Part shown: in pieces, positions 1-6,820 of the stretch | How the letters are laid out: every line of letters begins with the position of its first letter | How positions within the stretch are numbered: the stretch's first letter is position 1 | DNA from: JAIVGV01 sp045807785 | GTDB taxonomy: Bacteria; Acidobacteriota; Blastocatellia; Pyrinomonadales; Pyrinomonadaceae | Assembly (NCBI GenBank): GCA_045807785.1 | Contig: JBJMGS010000228.1 | Coordinates: forward strand, 1-8,350 | Length of the DNA stretch: 8,350 nt | Reading direction: 5' to 3' | Translations under genes and position numbers: made by a program | Notes under the pieces: model-generated | What the model saw: the letters and a program-made list of their open reading frames with translations, nothing else | Database searches by the model: none | Told to the model about the DNA's origin: nothing

Positions 1-1
1 A

Positions 2-262
2 ATCGTGATGCCGCTGTTGGTGCGAGCGAAGCGCAAGGTGGCGCGCAGTATCAACAGCGGAGCGCTGCTGGCCGACGCCCAACAGACCGCGGTGTGTACC
101 TATCTTTCGGCAATCCTGCTCGGCGGACTTTTACTCAACGCGGTATTCGGCTGGTGGTGGGCTGATCCGGTTGCGGCACTCATCATGATTCCAATCATTG
201 TCAAAGAAGGGATAGAAGCGTTGCGTGGTGAGACATGCTGCGATGAAGGGAACTGTCACTAA
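2..262 (+). CDS. Cation diffusion facilitator-type metal transporter, C-terminal fragment (5' end outside window)
   Basis: The reading frame is open from the window edge to a TAA at 260-262, so the 86 visible residues are the tail of a longer protein. Two hydrophobic segments are visible, at about visible residues 33-50 and 54-68. The first is preceded by an A-D-A-x-x-T motif (Asp25), matching the intramembrane Asp region of CDF proteins. The second begins with W-W-W-A-D-P, typical of the last CDF membrane helix. The chain ends in a short Cys/His-rich tail (Cys79, Cys80, Cys85, His86), a plausible metal ligand set. CDF proteins export divalent metals such as Zn, Co or Cd across the inner membrane; the substrate here cannot be told. 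The ATG at 8 is probably only an internal Met. The gene converges with the GH3 gene; the 191 bases between them (263-453) show no strong hairpin terminator. Confidence 0.8.
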   Translation: MVMPLLVRAKRKVARSINSGALLADAQQTAVCTYLSAILLGGLLLNAVFGWWWADPVAALIMIPIIVKEGIEALRGETCCDEGNCH

Positions 263-453
263 GAGCGCCTCACAAAACTCCCGCTGCCGAATGGAGTTCC
301 GCCAGAGTAGGGCGCGGCACATTGAAAATTTAGAACCTATGGAGCTTAGCGGGCATGAGTTTCTTAGAGAGCGAGTGTTTCAAATGGCATACGGAAGGGG
401 AAATCTCGACGCGGTCGGGCGGCATGAATTAATCAAAGCCCTGCCGGAGTACG

Positions 454-3123
454 TCAGCGCTTCACCTCTGTCGGCGCGCCCACGACCGTGAAGCGCCCCT
501 CGACGAACGAGGTCGTCGCCGCGTCGGCCGTGCCCGCAAACCCGGGCTGCTTGCCGCCGACGCTCAACAGAAACTCGCCCGGTTCGACGAAGGCGCGGCC
601 GTCGTCCCTGACGACGGCGAGCTGGCGCGGCTCGACCGTGAAGCTCACCGTGCGCCTCTCACCCGGCTTGAGGCGCACGCGCTCCACCCCCGCGAGCGAA
701 CGCACGGGCACGCGCACCGAAGCCTCCACGTCGGTCACGTAGAGCTGAACGACCTCGTCGCCCTCGACGCGCCCGGCGTTCTCGACCGTGGCACTCACCG
801 TCAACTTTTCGTTCGACGACACGTGCGGCGATGAGACCTTGAGCCCCGAGTACCTGAACCGCGTGTAACTGAGGCCGTGACCGAACGGGTAGAGCGGCTG
901 CCCCTTGAAGAAGCGGTAGGTGCGCCCCTCCATCGCGTAAGATTCGAACGGCGGCAGTTGCTCCACGGACTTGTAAAAGGTGACGGGCAGGCGGCCCGCG
1001 GGGTTGTAGTCGCCGAAGAGCACGTCGGCCAGCGCGGTGCCGCCCTCCTCGCCCGGGTACCACGCCTGCACGATGGCCGGCACGTTTGCGTCGGCCCAGT
1101 TGACGGCGAGCGCGCTCCCCGAAAGCAGCACCAACACGACCGGCTTGCCCGTCGCGGCGACAGCCTTGAGCAGTCCCTCCTGGCGCGCGGGGAGGTTGAT
1201 GTTCGTGCGGTCGCCGCCCGCGAAGCCGGGTTCGGTCACGTTCATCTCCTCGCCTTCGAGCTGCGCCGAGATGCCGAGGACGAGCACAACCACGTCCGCC
1301 TGCTTCGCCGCGTCCAGAGCCTCCGCGTAGGGAGAGCCGGTCATCTGTAGCGCGGGCGGCTGCCACACGAGTTTCGCCACGGCCCCGATGCGCCCCTCGA
1401 AATACTCAAACTTGAGGTCGTAGCTCCGGCCCGCTTCGAGCGTGACCTCGCCCGTCCGTGTCGTCGGCGCGTGTTCGGTCCAGTCCTCCGCGATCAACTT
1501 CCCGTCGAGGTAGACGCGCAGGCCGTCGTCGGCGGTCGCGCCGAGGCGATACTTGCCCGAGACAGCCGGCACGAGCTTTCCCGTCCAGCGCGCCGAGAAG
1601 TCGTCGGCCGGGACGCCCGGCGCGGGCGTGTTCATCCCCCAGTCGAAGTCAACGGCCTTTTCGTCGCGCGTCAACACGGGCGCGCCTTCGAGCCTCCGGT
1701 TCGCGAAGAACTCTGCCTTCAGGTCGTGGAGCGCGGAGGCGGGGATGGTGACGCCCGAAGTCTCCATCAGTGGCGTCCCCTGCGCGTAGAGCACCTTCGT
1801 CTGCGGCGAGACGTGGCGGCGGATGCCTTCGAGCGGCGTGGTGGCGCGCGACGGCTGGCCGTTGTAGTTGCCGAGCAGCACCTGTACGTCGTCCGCGTTC
1901 GGGCCGATGACGGCGATGGTCTGCAAGTCCTTGCGCAGCGGCAGCAGGTTCTTCTCGTTCTTCAGCAGCACGACTGACTCGCGCGCCGCTTCGAGCGCGA
2001 GCCCGCGGTGCGCGGGCGAGTCGTTCTCGGAGAAAGGAATCTGCGCGTACTTCACCATCTCCGGCGGGTCAAACATGCCGAGCCGGAAGCGCGCCTCGAA
2101 GAGGCGTTTGACCGCCGTGTCGATCTCGCCTTCGGAAATCCGCCCCTGCCGCACGGCGCCCACGAGCGCGCGGTAGGTGTCGCCGCATTCGAGGTCGGTG
2201 CCGCGCTTCACCGCGACGGCCGAAGCCTCCTCGGGCGTCTTCGTGAAGTTGTGGCGCCGGAAGATGTCGTCGATGGCGCCGCAGTCGGAGACGACGTAGC
2301 CGGTGAACCCCCACTCGCCGCGGAGGAGGTCTCCGAGCAGGTGCGTGTTGGCGCAGGCCGGCTCGCCGTTGATGCGGTTGTAGGCGCACATGACGGAGAC
2401 GGCCTTCGCCTCCGTGACCGTGGCGCGGAAGGCGGGCGTGTAGGTCTCGCGCAGGTCGCGCTCGGTCGGGGCGGCGTCGAAGCGGTGGCGCTCGGGCTCG
2501 GGGCCGGAATGCACGGCGTAATGCTTCGGCGTTGAGACGACCTTCAGATACTTCGGGTCGTCGCCCTGCAAGCCCTTGACGAACTCGACGCCGAGCCGCC
2601 CCGTCAGGTAGGGGTCTTCGCCGTAGGTCTCCTGGCCGCGCCCCCAGCGCGGGTCGCGGAAGATGTTGATGTTCGGCGACCAGAAGGTCAGCCCGCGGAA
2701 GCGCGCGCGGTCGCCGCGCCGCTGCGCCTCGTGGTACTTGGCGCGCGCCTCTGTGGAGATGACTTCGGCGACGCGGCCGACGAGTCGCGGGTTGAAGGTC
2801 GCGCCCAAGCCTATCGCCTGCGGGAAGACGGTCGCCGTGCCGTTGAAGGCGACGCCGTGCAGCGCCTCGTTCCACCAGTCGTACTCGGGGACGCCGAGGC
2901 GCGGGATGGCGGGCGCGGCGTTCATCATCTGCGAGACCTTCTCTTCGAGCGTCATCCGCGAGACGAGGTCTTCGACCCTCTGTCGGATGGGGATGCTCGG
3001 GTCGAGGTACGGCGCGCGGGCGTTGGCTGGCGGCGCCTGCGCGGAGACCGGCGAACTGACGACGACGAGGCAGAGTGCGAGCGCGGCGGCGCGGGAGTCC
3101 CTGCGGAGACGTTTGATAGACAT
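454..3123 (-). CDS. Secreted GH3 glycosidase with PA14 insert, beta-xylosidase type
   Basis: This 889-residue protein releases terminal beta-linked sugars, most likely xylose, from oligosaccharides. A signal peptide spans residues 1-28, with predicted cleavage at V-S-A|Q. The GH3 N-terminal barrel follows (about 45-350), with Y-D-W-W-N-E-A-L-H-G near 81, K-H-Y at 200-202 and the nucleophile Asp280 in V-S-D-C-G-A-I. Those motifs resemble the beta-xylosidase branch of GH3 more than classic beta-glucosidases. The GH3 C-terminal domain starts near 385 and is split by a PA14 domain (about 460-590) before resuming near 608. Glu623 in L-E-G-E-E is a candidate acid/base, but I am less sure of it. P-F-G-H-G-L-S-Y-T at 746-754 leads into a fibronectin-III-like end (about 775-855). 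It is the last gene of the operon, 11 bases after the esterase stop. Its own Shine-Dalgarno is weak, which suggests translational coupling. Beta-glucosidase activity remains possible. Confidence 0.95.
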   Translation of the reverse strand: MSIKRLRRDSRAAALALCLVVVSSPVSAQAPPANARAPYLDPSIPIRQRVEDLVSRMTLEEKVSQMMNAAPAIPRLGVPEYDWWNEALHGVAFNGTATVFPQAIGLGATFNPRLVGRVAEVISTEARAKYHEAQRRGDRARFRGLTFWSPNINIFRDPRWGRGQETYGEDPYLTGRLGVEFVKGLQGDDPKYLKVVSTPKHYAVHSGPEPERHRFDAAPTERDLRETYTPAFRATVTEAKAVSVMCAYNRINGEPACANTHLLGDLLRGEWGFTGYVVSDCGAIDDIFRRHNFTKTPEEASAVAVKRGTDLECGDTYRALVGAVRQGRISEGEIDTAVKRLFEARFRLGMFDPPEMVKYAQIPFSENDSPAHRGLALEAARESVVLLKNEKNLLPLRKDLQTIAVIGPNADDVQVLLGNYNGQPSRATTPLEGIRRHVSPQTKVLYAQGTPLMETSGVTIPASALHDLKAEFFANRRLEGAPVLTRDEKAVDFDWGMNTPAPGVPADDFSARWTGKLVPAVSGKYRLGATADDGLRVYLDGKLIAEDWTEHAPTTRTGEVTLEAGRSYDLKFEYFEGRIGAVAKLVWQPPALQMTGSPYAEALDAAKQADVVVLVLGISAQLEGEEMNVTEPGFAGGDRTNINLPARQEGLLKAVAATGKPVVLVLLSGSALAVNWADANVPAIVQAWYPGEEGGTALADVLFGDYNPAGRLPVTFYKSVEQLPPFESYAMEGRTYRFFKGQPLYPFGHGLSYTRFRYSGLKVSSPHVSSNEKLTVSATVENAGRVEGDEVVQLYVTDVEASVRVPVRSLAGVERVRLKPGERRTVSFTVEPRQLAVVRDDGRAFVEPGEFLLSVGGKQPGFAGTADAATTSFVEGRFTVVGAPTEVKR

Positions 3124-3134
3124 GTCTTTGATCG

Positions 3135-4211
3135 TTAGCGGCAGCCCGTCTGAAAACAGAGGCTTCGGCTGAAGAACGGCATCACGTGATTCTGGAAGCG
3201 GTCGGCCACCTTGCTCGTATGTGTGCCCTGATACAACTCGAAGCCGTTAGCGATCCCATACCTGTCGAGGACTTCGTGCAGCTTGCCGGCGTCGGCCCGT
3301 AAGCCGTCCTGGTCGCCCACGTCAATCGCGATGGCGCGATACCGGTGGAGGCTCCCGACGTACTGATCCACAAAGGCCAGCGGCGCGTTGGCCGCCCAGC
3401 GCGCGAGCACGTCCGGCTGGGGCACGCCGTCCTTCGTCGGCAGGTCGAGGTAGAGCGGCGGGTTCTTCGGGTTGGGCGACCACGCCGCGGCGGCGGCGAG
3501 CTGGGCGCGCGCGAAGAAGGATAGCTTGGCGGAATCGTCGGGAGACTTCACCCCCGCCAGTGCCTTCTCGATTTCCAGATTCGCGGGGGCGGCTGGCCGC
3601 GGGGACAGACAGCACGGGCTCATGATGTAGAGACTCCCGAACACGTCCGCGCGCTTCATGCCGATGCGCGTCGCGCCGTAGCCGCCCATGGAGTGGCCCA
3701 CGAGTCCGCAGCTCACGCGATCAGGCATCGTCCGGTAGTGTGCGTCGATGTATGCGACCAGGTCGCGCGCGATGAACTGCTCGAAATCCCCGGTCGTGGC
3801 CGAGCTCGAATACATCGAGCCGTTGTGCAGCGTCTTCGAGTCGGGCAGGACGACGATCATCTCCTTCGCGCCCCGGGCGAAGGCGCCTTCGATGGTCTGC
3901 GGCACGTGTATTTCTCCGGCCCACTGCTCCGCGCCGATGGAATAGCCGTGCAAGGCGTACACTACGGGATAGCGCCGCGACTTTTGCCTGGCGTAACTCG
4001 GCGGCAGGAACACGAGCACGTCGCGGTCGACGGCGTCCCCCTCCAGGTTGCCTTCCAGAGAAGTCCCGTGAACTTTGACGTGCTCCACCGTCACGGGCTT
4101 CGCGCCGGGAACGGCGGGAGGCACTTCCGTCTGCACCTGTGCCGAAGTCCGGGCAGCAAGAGCAACGGCCATCGCGAGGGCCATTCCACAGAAGAATCGC
4201 GCGAGCATCAT
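3135..4211 (-). CDS. Secreted alpha/beta-hydrolase esterase (esterase D / CE1-like), probable feruloyl or acetyl-xylan esterase
   Basis: This 358-residue protein has a signal peptide (residues 1-24, cleavage at T-S-A|Q) and an alpha/beta-hydrolase fold of the putative esterase (esterase D) family. P-V-V-Y-A-L-H-G at 82-89 is the oxyanion-side strand. G-H-S-M-G-G at 172-177 gives nucleophile Ser174. D-V-G-D-Q-D-G at 297-303 supplies the acid (Asp300 or Asp302). His331, in Q-G-T-H-T-S, is the likely catalytic His, with His342 as the alternative. Relatives include enterochelin esterases, S-formylglutathione hydrolases and CE1 feruloyl/acetyl-xylan esterases. Its position between an arabinofuranosidase and a GH3 xylosidase argues for removal of ester groups from arabinoxylan; the exact ester is inference. 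Two adjacent ATGs start the gene (4209-4211 and 4206-4208). The strong site at 4218-4224 fits either, 6 or 9 bases upstream. The gap to the GH51 stop is 39 bases. Confidence 0.88.
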   Translation of the reverse strand: MMLARFFCGMALAMAVALAARTSAQVQTEVPPAVPGAKPVTVEHVKVHGTSLEGNLEGDAVDRDVLVFLPPSYARQKSRRYPVVYALHGYSIGAEQWAGEIHVPQTIEGAFARGAKEMIVVLPDSKTLHNGSMYSSSATTGDFEQFIARDLVAYIDAHYRTMPDRVSCGLVGHSMGGYGATRIGMKRADVFGSLYIMSPCCLSPRPAAPANLEIEKALAGVKSPDDSAKLSFFARAQLAAAAAWSPNPKNPPLYLDLPTKDGVPQPDVLARWAANAPLAFVDQYVGSLHRYRAIAIDVGDQDGLRADAGKLHEVLDRYGIANGFELYQGTHTSKVADRFQNHVMPFFSRSLCFQTGCR

Positions 4212-4217
4212 TGATGG

Positions 4218-4224
4218 CCTCCCT
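4218..4224 (-). promoter_or_regulatory. Ribosome binding site of the esterase gene
   Basis: AGGGAGG on the minus strand, 6 bases before the first of two adjacent ATG codons. It lies within the 39-base gap after the GH51 stop, so the esterase can be translated independently within the shared message. Confidence 0.75.
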
Positions 4225-4250
4225 GGTAGGTCTTCACTTGCGGCCCCGCG

Positions 4251-5828
4251 TCATTGCTCGACCGAGATCACGGTCACAGACTTGGGATCAAGTCTCAGAG
4301 ACAGCTTGCCGCCCTGAGCCTTCGCCGAGAAGGGCTTCGGCACGACGGTGTGCGGCGCGTCGAAGGTGTTCACGCTGTCGACTCTGGGCGCCGTCAGCGT
4401 CTCCCCGGCCGCCGACTTGGCGGCGATGCCGGCGATGTTTACTTCGACCTCGGCCGTCTGGTTGGGGTCAACATTCGTGACCTCCAGCCACAGCTTGCCG
4501 GCCTTGTCCTTTGCGGCGATGGCGTCCACGCGCGGCAGAGTGATGTCGCCGTGTGTATACGTGCCGGCGTTGAAAGTGATGGGCACGAACGCGGCGTCCT
4601 GGAACGGCACGTACATTTTATAGACGTAATAGGTCGGCGTCAGGACCATCTTCTCCTTGTCCGTCAGGATCATCGCCTGGAGGACGTTGATCATCTGCGC
4701 GATATTGGTCATGCGCACGCGGTCGGCGTGGCGGGCGAAGATGTTGAGGTTGAGCGCGGCCAGGACGGCGTCGCGCAAGGAGTTCTGCTGGGCCAGGAAG
4801 CCTGGGTTGCTGCCGGGCAGCGGCGCGTACCATGCGCCCCATTCGTCGACGACGAGGGCGACCCTCTTCTGTGGGTCGTACTTGTCCATGATGGCCGTAT
4901 GCTTACTGATGAGGCCCTCCATCTCTAAAGTGTTCTTTAGGATCTGTGCGTACTCGGCCTCGCCGAACCCGACGGACGCGAACTTCTTGTCCCAGTTCAC
5001 GACCGTGTAGTTGTGCAGCGAGAGCCCGTCCATGTCCCAGCTCCACTGGCGGTTCTGGTAAGCCTTCATGACGGCCTCGGTCCACTCGGTGAAGCGCGGC
5101 TCGCCGCCGCCCGGGCCGACGGCGATCTTGAGCATCCGCTGCTGCCCGTCCTGCTGCGCCGGGTTGTAGTTCCTGACGAAGCGGCTGTAGACCTTGAGCT
5201 GGCTCACGTAGTAGTCGGGCGTCATGTTGCCGCCGCAGTCCCAACTCTCATTGCCGATGCCGAGATAAGCGATCTTGTAGGGCGCAGGGCGGCCGTTAGC
5301 GGCGCGCTCCTTCTGAAGCGCCGTCGGCTGCGCGGCCGTCAGGTACTCCAGCCACTCGGCGGCCTCCTGCGGGGTGCCGGAGCCGACGTTGACCGAGAGG
5401 TAAGCCTCGGCGCCGACCTGGTCGAGGAAGTCCATGAACTCGTGCGTGCCGAAGGTGTTCGGCTCGATCACGCCGCCCCAGTTGGGGTTGAGCGTCTCGG
5501 GCCGCCGGGGCCCGACCCCTTTGCGCCAGTGGTATTCGTCCGCGAAGCAGCCGCCCGGCCAGCGGACGTTCGGCACCTTAATCGCCTTGAGCGCGGCGAC
5601 GACGTCGCGGCGGATGCCGCGCGTGTTCGGGATGGGCGAGCCCGGCCCTACCCACACGCCCTCGTAAACGCCTTTGCCGAGGTGCTCGGCGAACTGGCCG
5701 AAGATGTTGCGGTCGATCTTCGCGCCGGCCCTGGACGCGTCGACAGACACTTCAACCTTCTGCGCGGCCGCGGAGTGTGCGGCTAGTCCCGTACCCATCA
5801 GGGCGAGACAGAAAAACAGTGCGCGCAT
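4251..5828 (-). CDS. Secreted GH51 alpha-L-arabinofuranosidase
   Basis: This 525-residue enzyme removes alpha-L-arabinofuranosyl side chains from arabinoxylan or arabinan. The frame is open up to 6008, but the start at 5828 is preferred. It puts a clean signal peptide first (residues 1-22, cleavage A-A-A|Q) and has GGAGGGG 10 bases upstream, whereas the 60 extra upstream residues look like nothing. The (beta/alpha)8 barrel covers about 25-360 and shows N-V-R-W-P-G-G-C-F-A near 87-96. The acid/base is Glu194 in G-I-G-N-E-S-W and the nucleophile is Glu329 in V-V-D-E-W-G. The C-terminal beta-sandwich (about 370-525) closes the protein. Many characterised GH51 enzymes (abfA products) are cytoplasmic, so an exported form implies periplasmic or extracellular action on polymer or long oligomers. 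It is the first gene of the three-gene block and lies 39 bases before the esterase. Confidence 0.95.
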   Translation of the reverse strand: MRALFFCLALMGTGLAAHSAAAQKVEVSVDASRAGAKIDRNIFGQFAEHLGKGVYEGVWVGPGSPIPNTRGIRRDVVAALKAIKVPNVRWPGGCFADEYHWRKGVGPRRPETLNPNWGGVIEPNTFGTHEFMDFLDQVGAEAYLSVNVGSGTPQEAAEWLEYLTAAQPTALQKERAANGRPAPYKIAYLGIGNESWDCGGNMTPDYYVSQLKVYSRFVRNYNPAQQDGQQRMLKIAVGPGGGEPRFTEWTEAVMKAYQNRQWSWDMDGLSLHNYTVVNWDKKFASVGFGEAEYAQILKNTLEMEGLISKHTAIMDKYDPQKRVALVVDEWGAWYAPLPGSNPGFLAQQNSLRDAVLAALNLNIFARHADRVRMTNIAQMINVLQAMILTDKEKMVLTPTYYVYKMYVPFQDAAFVPITFNAGTYTHGDITLPRVDAIAAKDKAGKLWLEVTNVDPNQTAEVEVNIAGIAAKSAAGETLTAPRVDSVNTFDAPHTVVPKPFSAKAQGGKLSLRLDPKSVTVISVEQ

Positions 5829-5838
5829 AACAGGCGAA

Positions 5839-5845
5839 CCCCTCC
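5839..5845 (-). promoter_or_regulatory. Ribosome binding site of the GH51 gene
   Basis: GGAGGGG on the minus strand, 10 bases before the ATG at 5828. It decides the start in favour of 5828 over upstream in-frame starts as far as 6008. Confidence 0.75.
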
Positions 5846-6059
5846 GGCCCGAACCATGAGTGGAAGGGCGAAGCGAGTGGAGAAAAACGTGCGCCGCACT
5901 GATGAGACTCCGCCCTCCAGAAGGCCGGCGTGTCAGGCGGTGAGGGTCAGCTATGATTTCGGAAGTCGGCATCCAGACCATCTGTTCTGCTCCGGAGACA
6001 TGGGACACTTTTAGACCCTGCCCCGTTCGGCAAAGCCCGGGCCCAAATCATGAAATTGA

Positions 6060-6106
6060 GGGGGACGGTTTGCCGGCGAATTGTCCCTTACGAGCAACCG
6101 GCAAAC
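6060..6106. repeat. Two overlapping, mutually exclusive inverted repeats
   Basis: A perfect 9-bp inverted repeat pairs 6068-6076 (GTTTGCCGG) with 6098-6106 (CCGGCAAAC) around a 21-base spacer. The same left arm is also half of an imperfect 30-base dyad, 6060-6089, centred on GCCGGC. There every position pairs as Watson-Crick or, in plus-strand RNA, as G-U; in minus-strand RNA the wobble positions become mismatches. Only one of the two folds can form at a time. The site lies about 230-280 bases upstream of the GH51 start. Function is unknown: RNA switch, operator or remnant of a repeat element are all possible. Confidence 0.45.
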
Positions 6107-6588
6107 GCGAGCATTGTAGACGAACTTCAGGTGCCGTTGTAGGAAATATCTCTCGGGTTATATGACAGGTAAGATGGGTCCGCAAAGGAGACAGGCGTGT
6201 ACCCTTGACTCCTCCAACATGCGCGACAATCCATAGATACGCACGGACTGATAATGGTTAGAGCAACATCACTGTCACCGCCATGCCAACTCTTGAGGAG
6301 AGCGGCGCAGACGTTATAGCTCATCACCCATACGAAAGTTTAAGAAGCACGCGCTTTCGCATTCGGAGGTGTACGAAATCATGTGGTGCAGCAGGAGGCT
6401 GATGCTGCGCGCCGTAATTATCCGTCCAGATTCAAGGTGCGCCGTGTCCGACAAGTCTATCAGCTTGAGATGAATATGCCGAAGGGACATGATGAAAAGG
6501 TTAGTCTGGTGAGACCCAGATTATGATGCGCAGACGCTTCCGGTTTTGGTTGGTCTATAGCATTACCTGGCTGCCATACGCGGGCAAG

Positions 6589-6693
6589 CTACGCCACGCT
6601 GAGTGAGAGCGCGCCGGATAAGCCGACAGCGGCTACTGCTGATACCGTAAGAAAGATTAGAGACCAAATATTTCGTCTCACGATTTTAACCAT
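6589..6693 (-). CDS. Putative 34-residue hydrophobic peptide, or broken signal-peptide fragment
   Basis: An ATG at 6693 follows AGGGAGAG (6699-6706) by 5 bases, a good ribosome binding site. The 34 residues have a basic start (Lys3, Arg6, Arg7), then a continuous hydrophobic run from about Ile9 to the end, and stop at TAG (6589-6591). It ends in S-L-S-V-A, a good signal-peptidase site, so it looks like a complete signal peptide with nothing behind it. Reading through the TAG gives 43 more codons before a TGA, without a recognisable domain. It may be a real membrane microprotein or the N-terminus of a gene killed by a nonsense change. It lies 127 bases after the cysteine-protein stop, same strand. 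A hairpin-capable stretch (6711-6741, GCGCAG/CTGCGC arms) sits just upstream. Confidence 0.4.
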   Translation of the reverse strand: MVKIVRRNIWSLIFLTVSAVAAVGLSGALSLSVA

Positions 6694-6698
6694 CGGAG

Positions 6699-6706
6699 CT
6701 CTCCCT
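6699..6706 (-). promoter_or_regulatory. Ribosome binding site of the 34-codon ORF
   Basis: AGGGAGAG on the minus strand, 5 bases before the ATG at 6693. It is the main support for translation of this short ORF. Confidence 0.4.
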
Positions 6707-6820
6707 ACTGGCGCAGGTGCCGAAGCGTTAAGGCGCTGCGCAAAGGAACGTCATGGAAGGTCAAACAACTATCGCGCACAACAGGAATTGCGGGGATTTA
6801 ACCTGAAATTTTCGGTTTTG

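Larger units (their letters stand above)
5829..6588. other. Long intergenic stretch without a convincing gene
   Basis: About 760 bases lie between the GH51 start and the 34-codon ORF. Sampled lines (6121-6180, 6241-6300, 6361-6420) count to roughly 47-53% GC by hand, against nearly 80% in a sample of the GH3 gene. Short minus-strand ORFs of 66 codons (6127-6327) and 58 codons (6314-6490) have no Shine-Dalgarno site and no recognisable motif. The operon's promoter must lie in the part nearest 5829, but I see no good -35/-10 pair. An inverted-repeat cluster sits at 6060-6106. The stretch could be decayed genes, an old insertion scar or a long leader; the sequence alone does not decide. Confidence 0.5.

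Noticed and set aside
225..491. 88-codon plus-strand ORF between the transporter and GH3 genes
   Set aside because: It starts inside the transporter gene, overlaps the 3' end of the GH3 gene, lacks a ribosome binding site and has no recognisable motif.
659..1366. Long antisense or other-frame ORFs across the GH3, esterase, GH51 and LCCL genes
   Set aside because: These Arg/Ala/Gly-rich frames are by-products of high-GC codon use in the true frames, which carry clear enzyme or LCCL motifs.
5990..6110. Possible insertion-sequence end
   Set aside because: Some resemblance to inverted terminal repeats, but there is no transposase fragment, no matching opposite end and no target duplication that I can see.
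6127..6327. 66-codon minus-strand ORF with several cysteines
   Set aside because: No Shine-Dalgarno site, no signal peptide or domain, and a composition like translated non-coding DNA.
6314..6490. 58-codon minus-strand ORF
   Set aside because: The ATG has no ribosome binding site and the product matches nothing I know; length is within chance at this GC.
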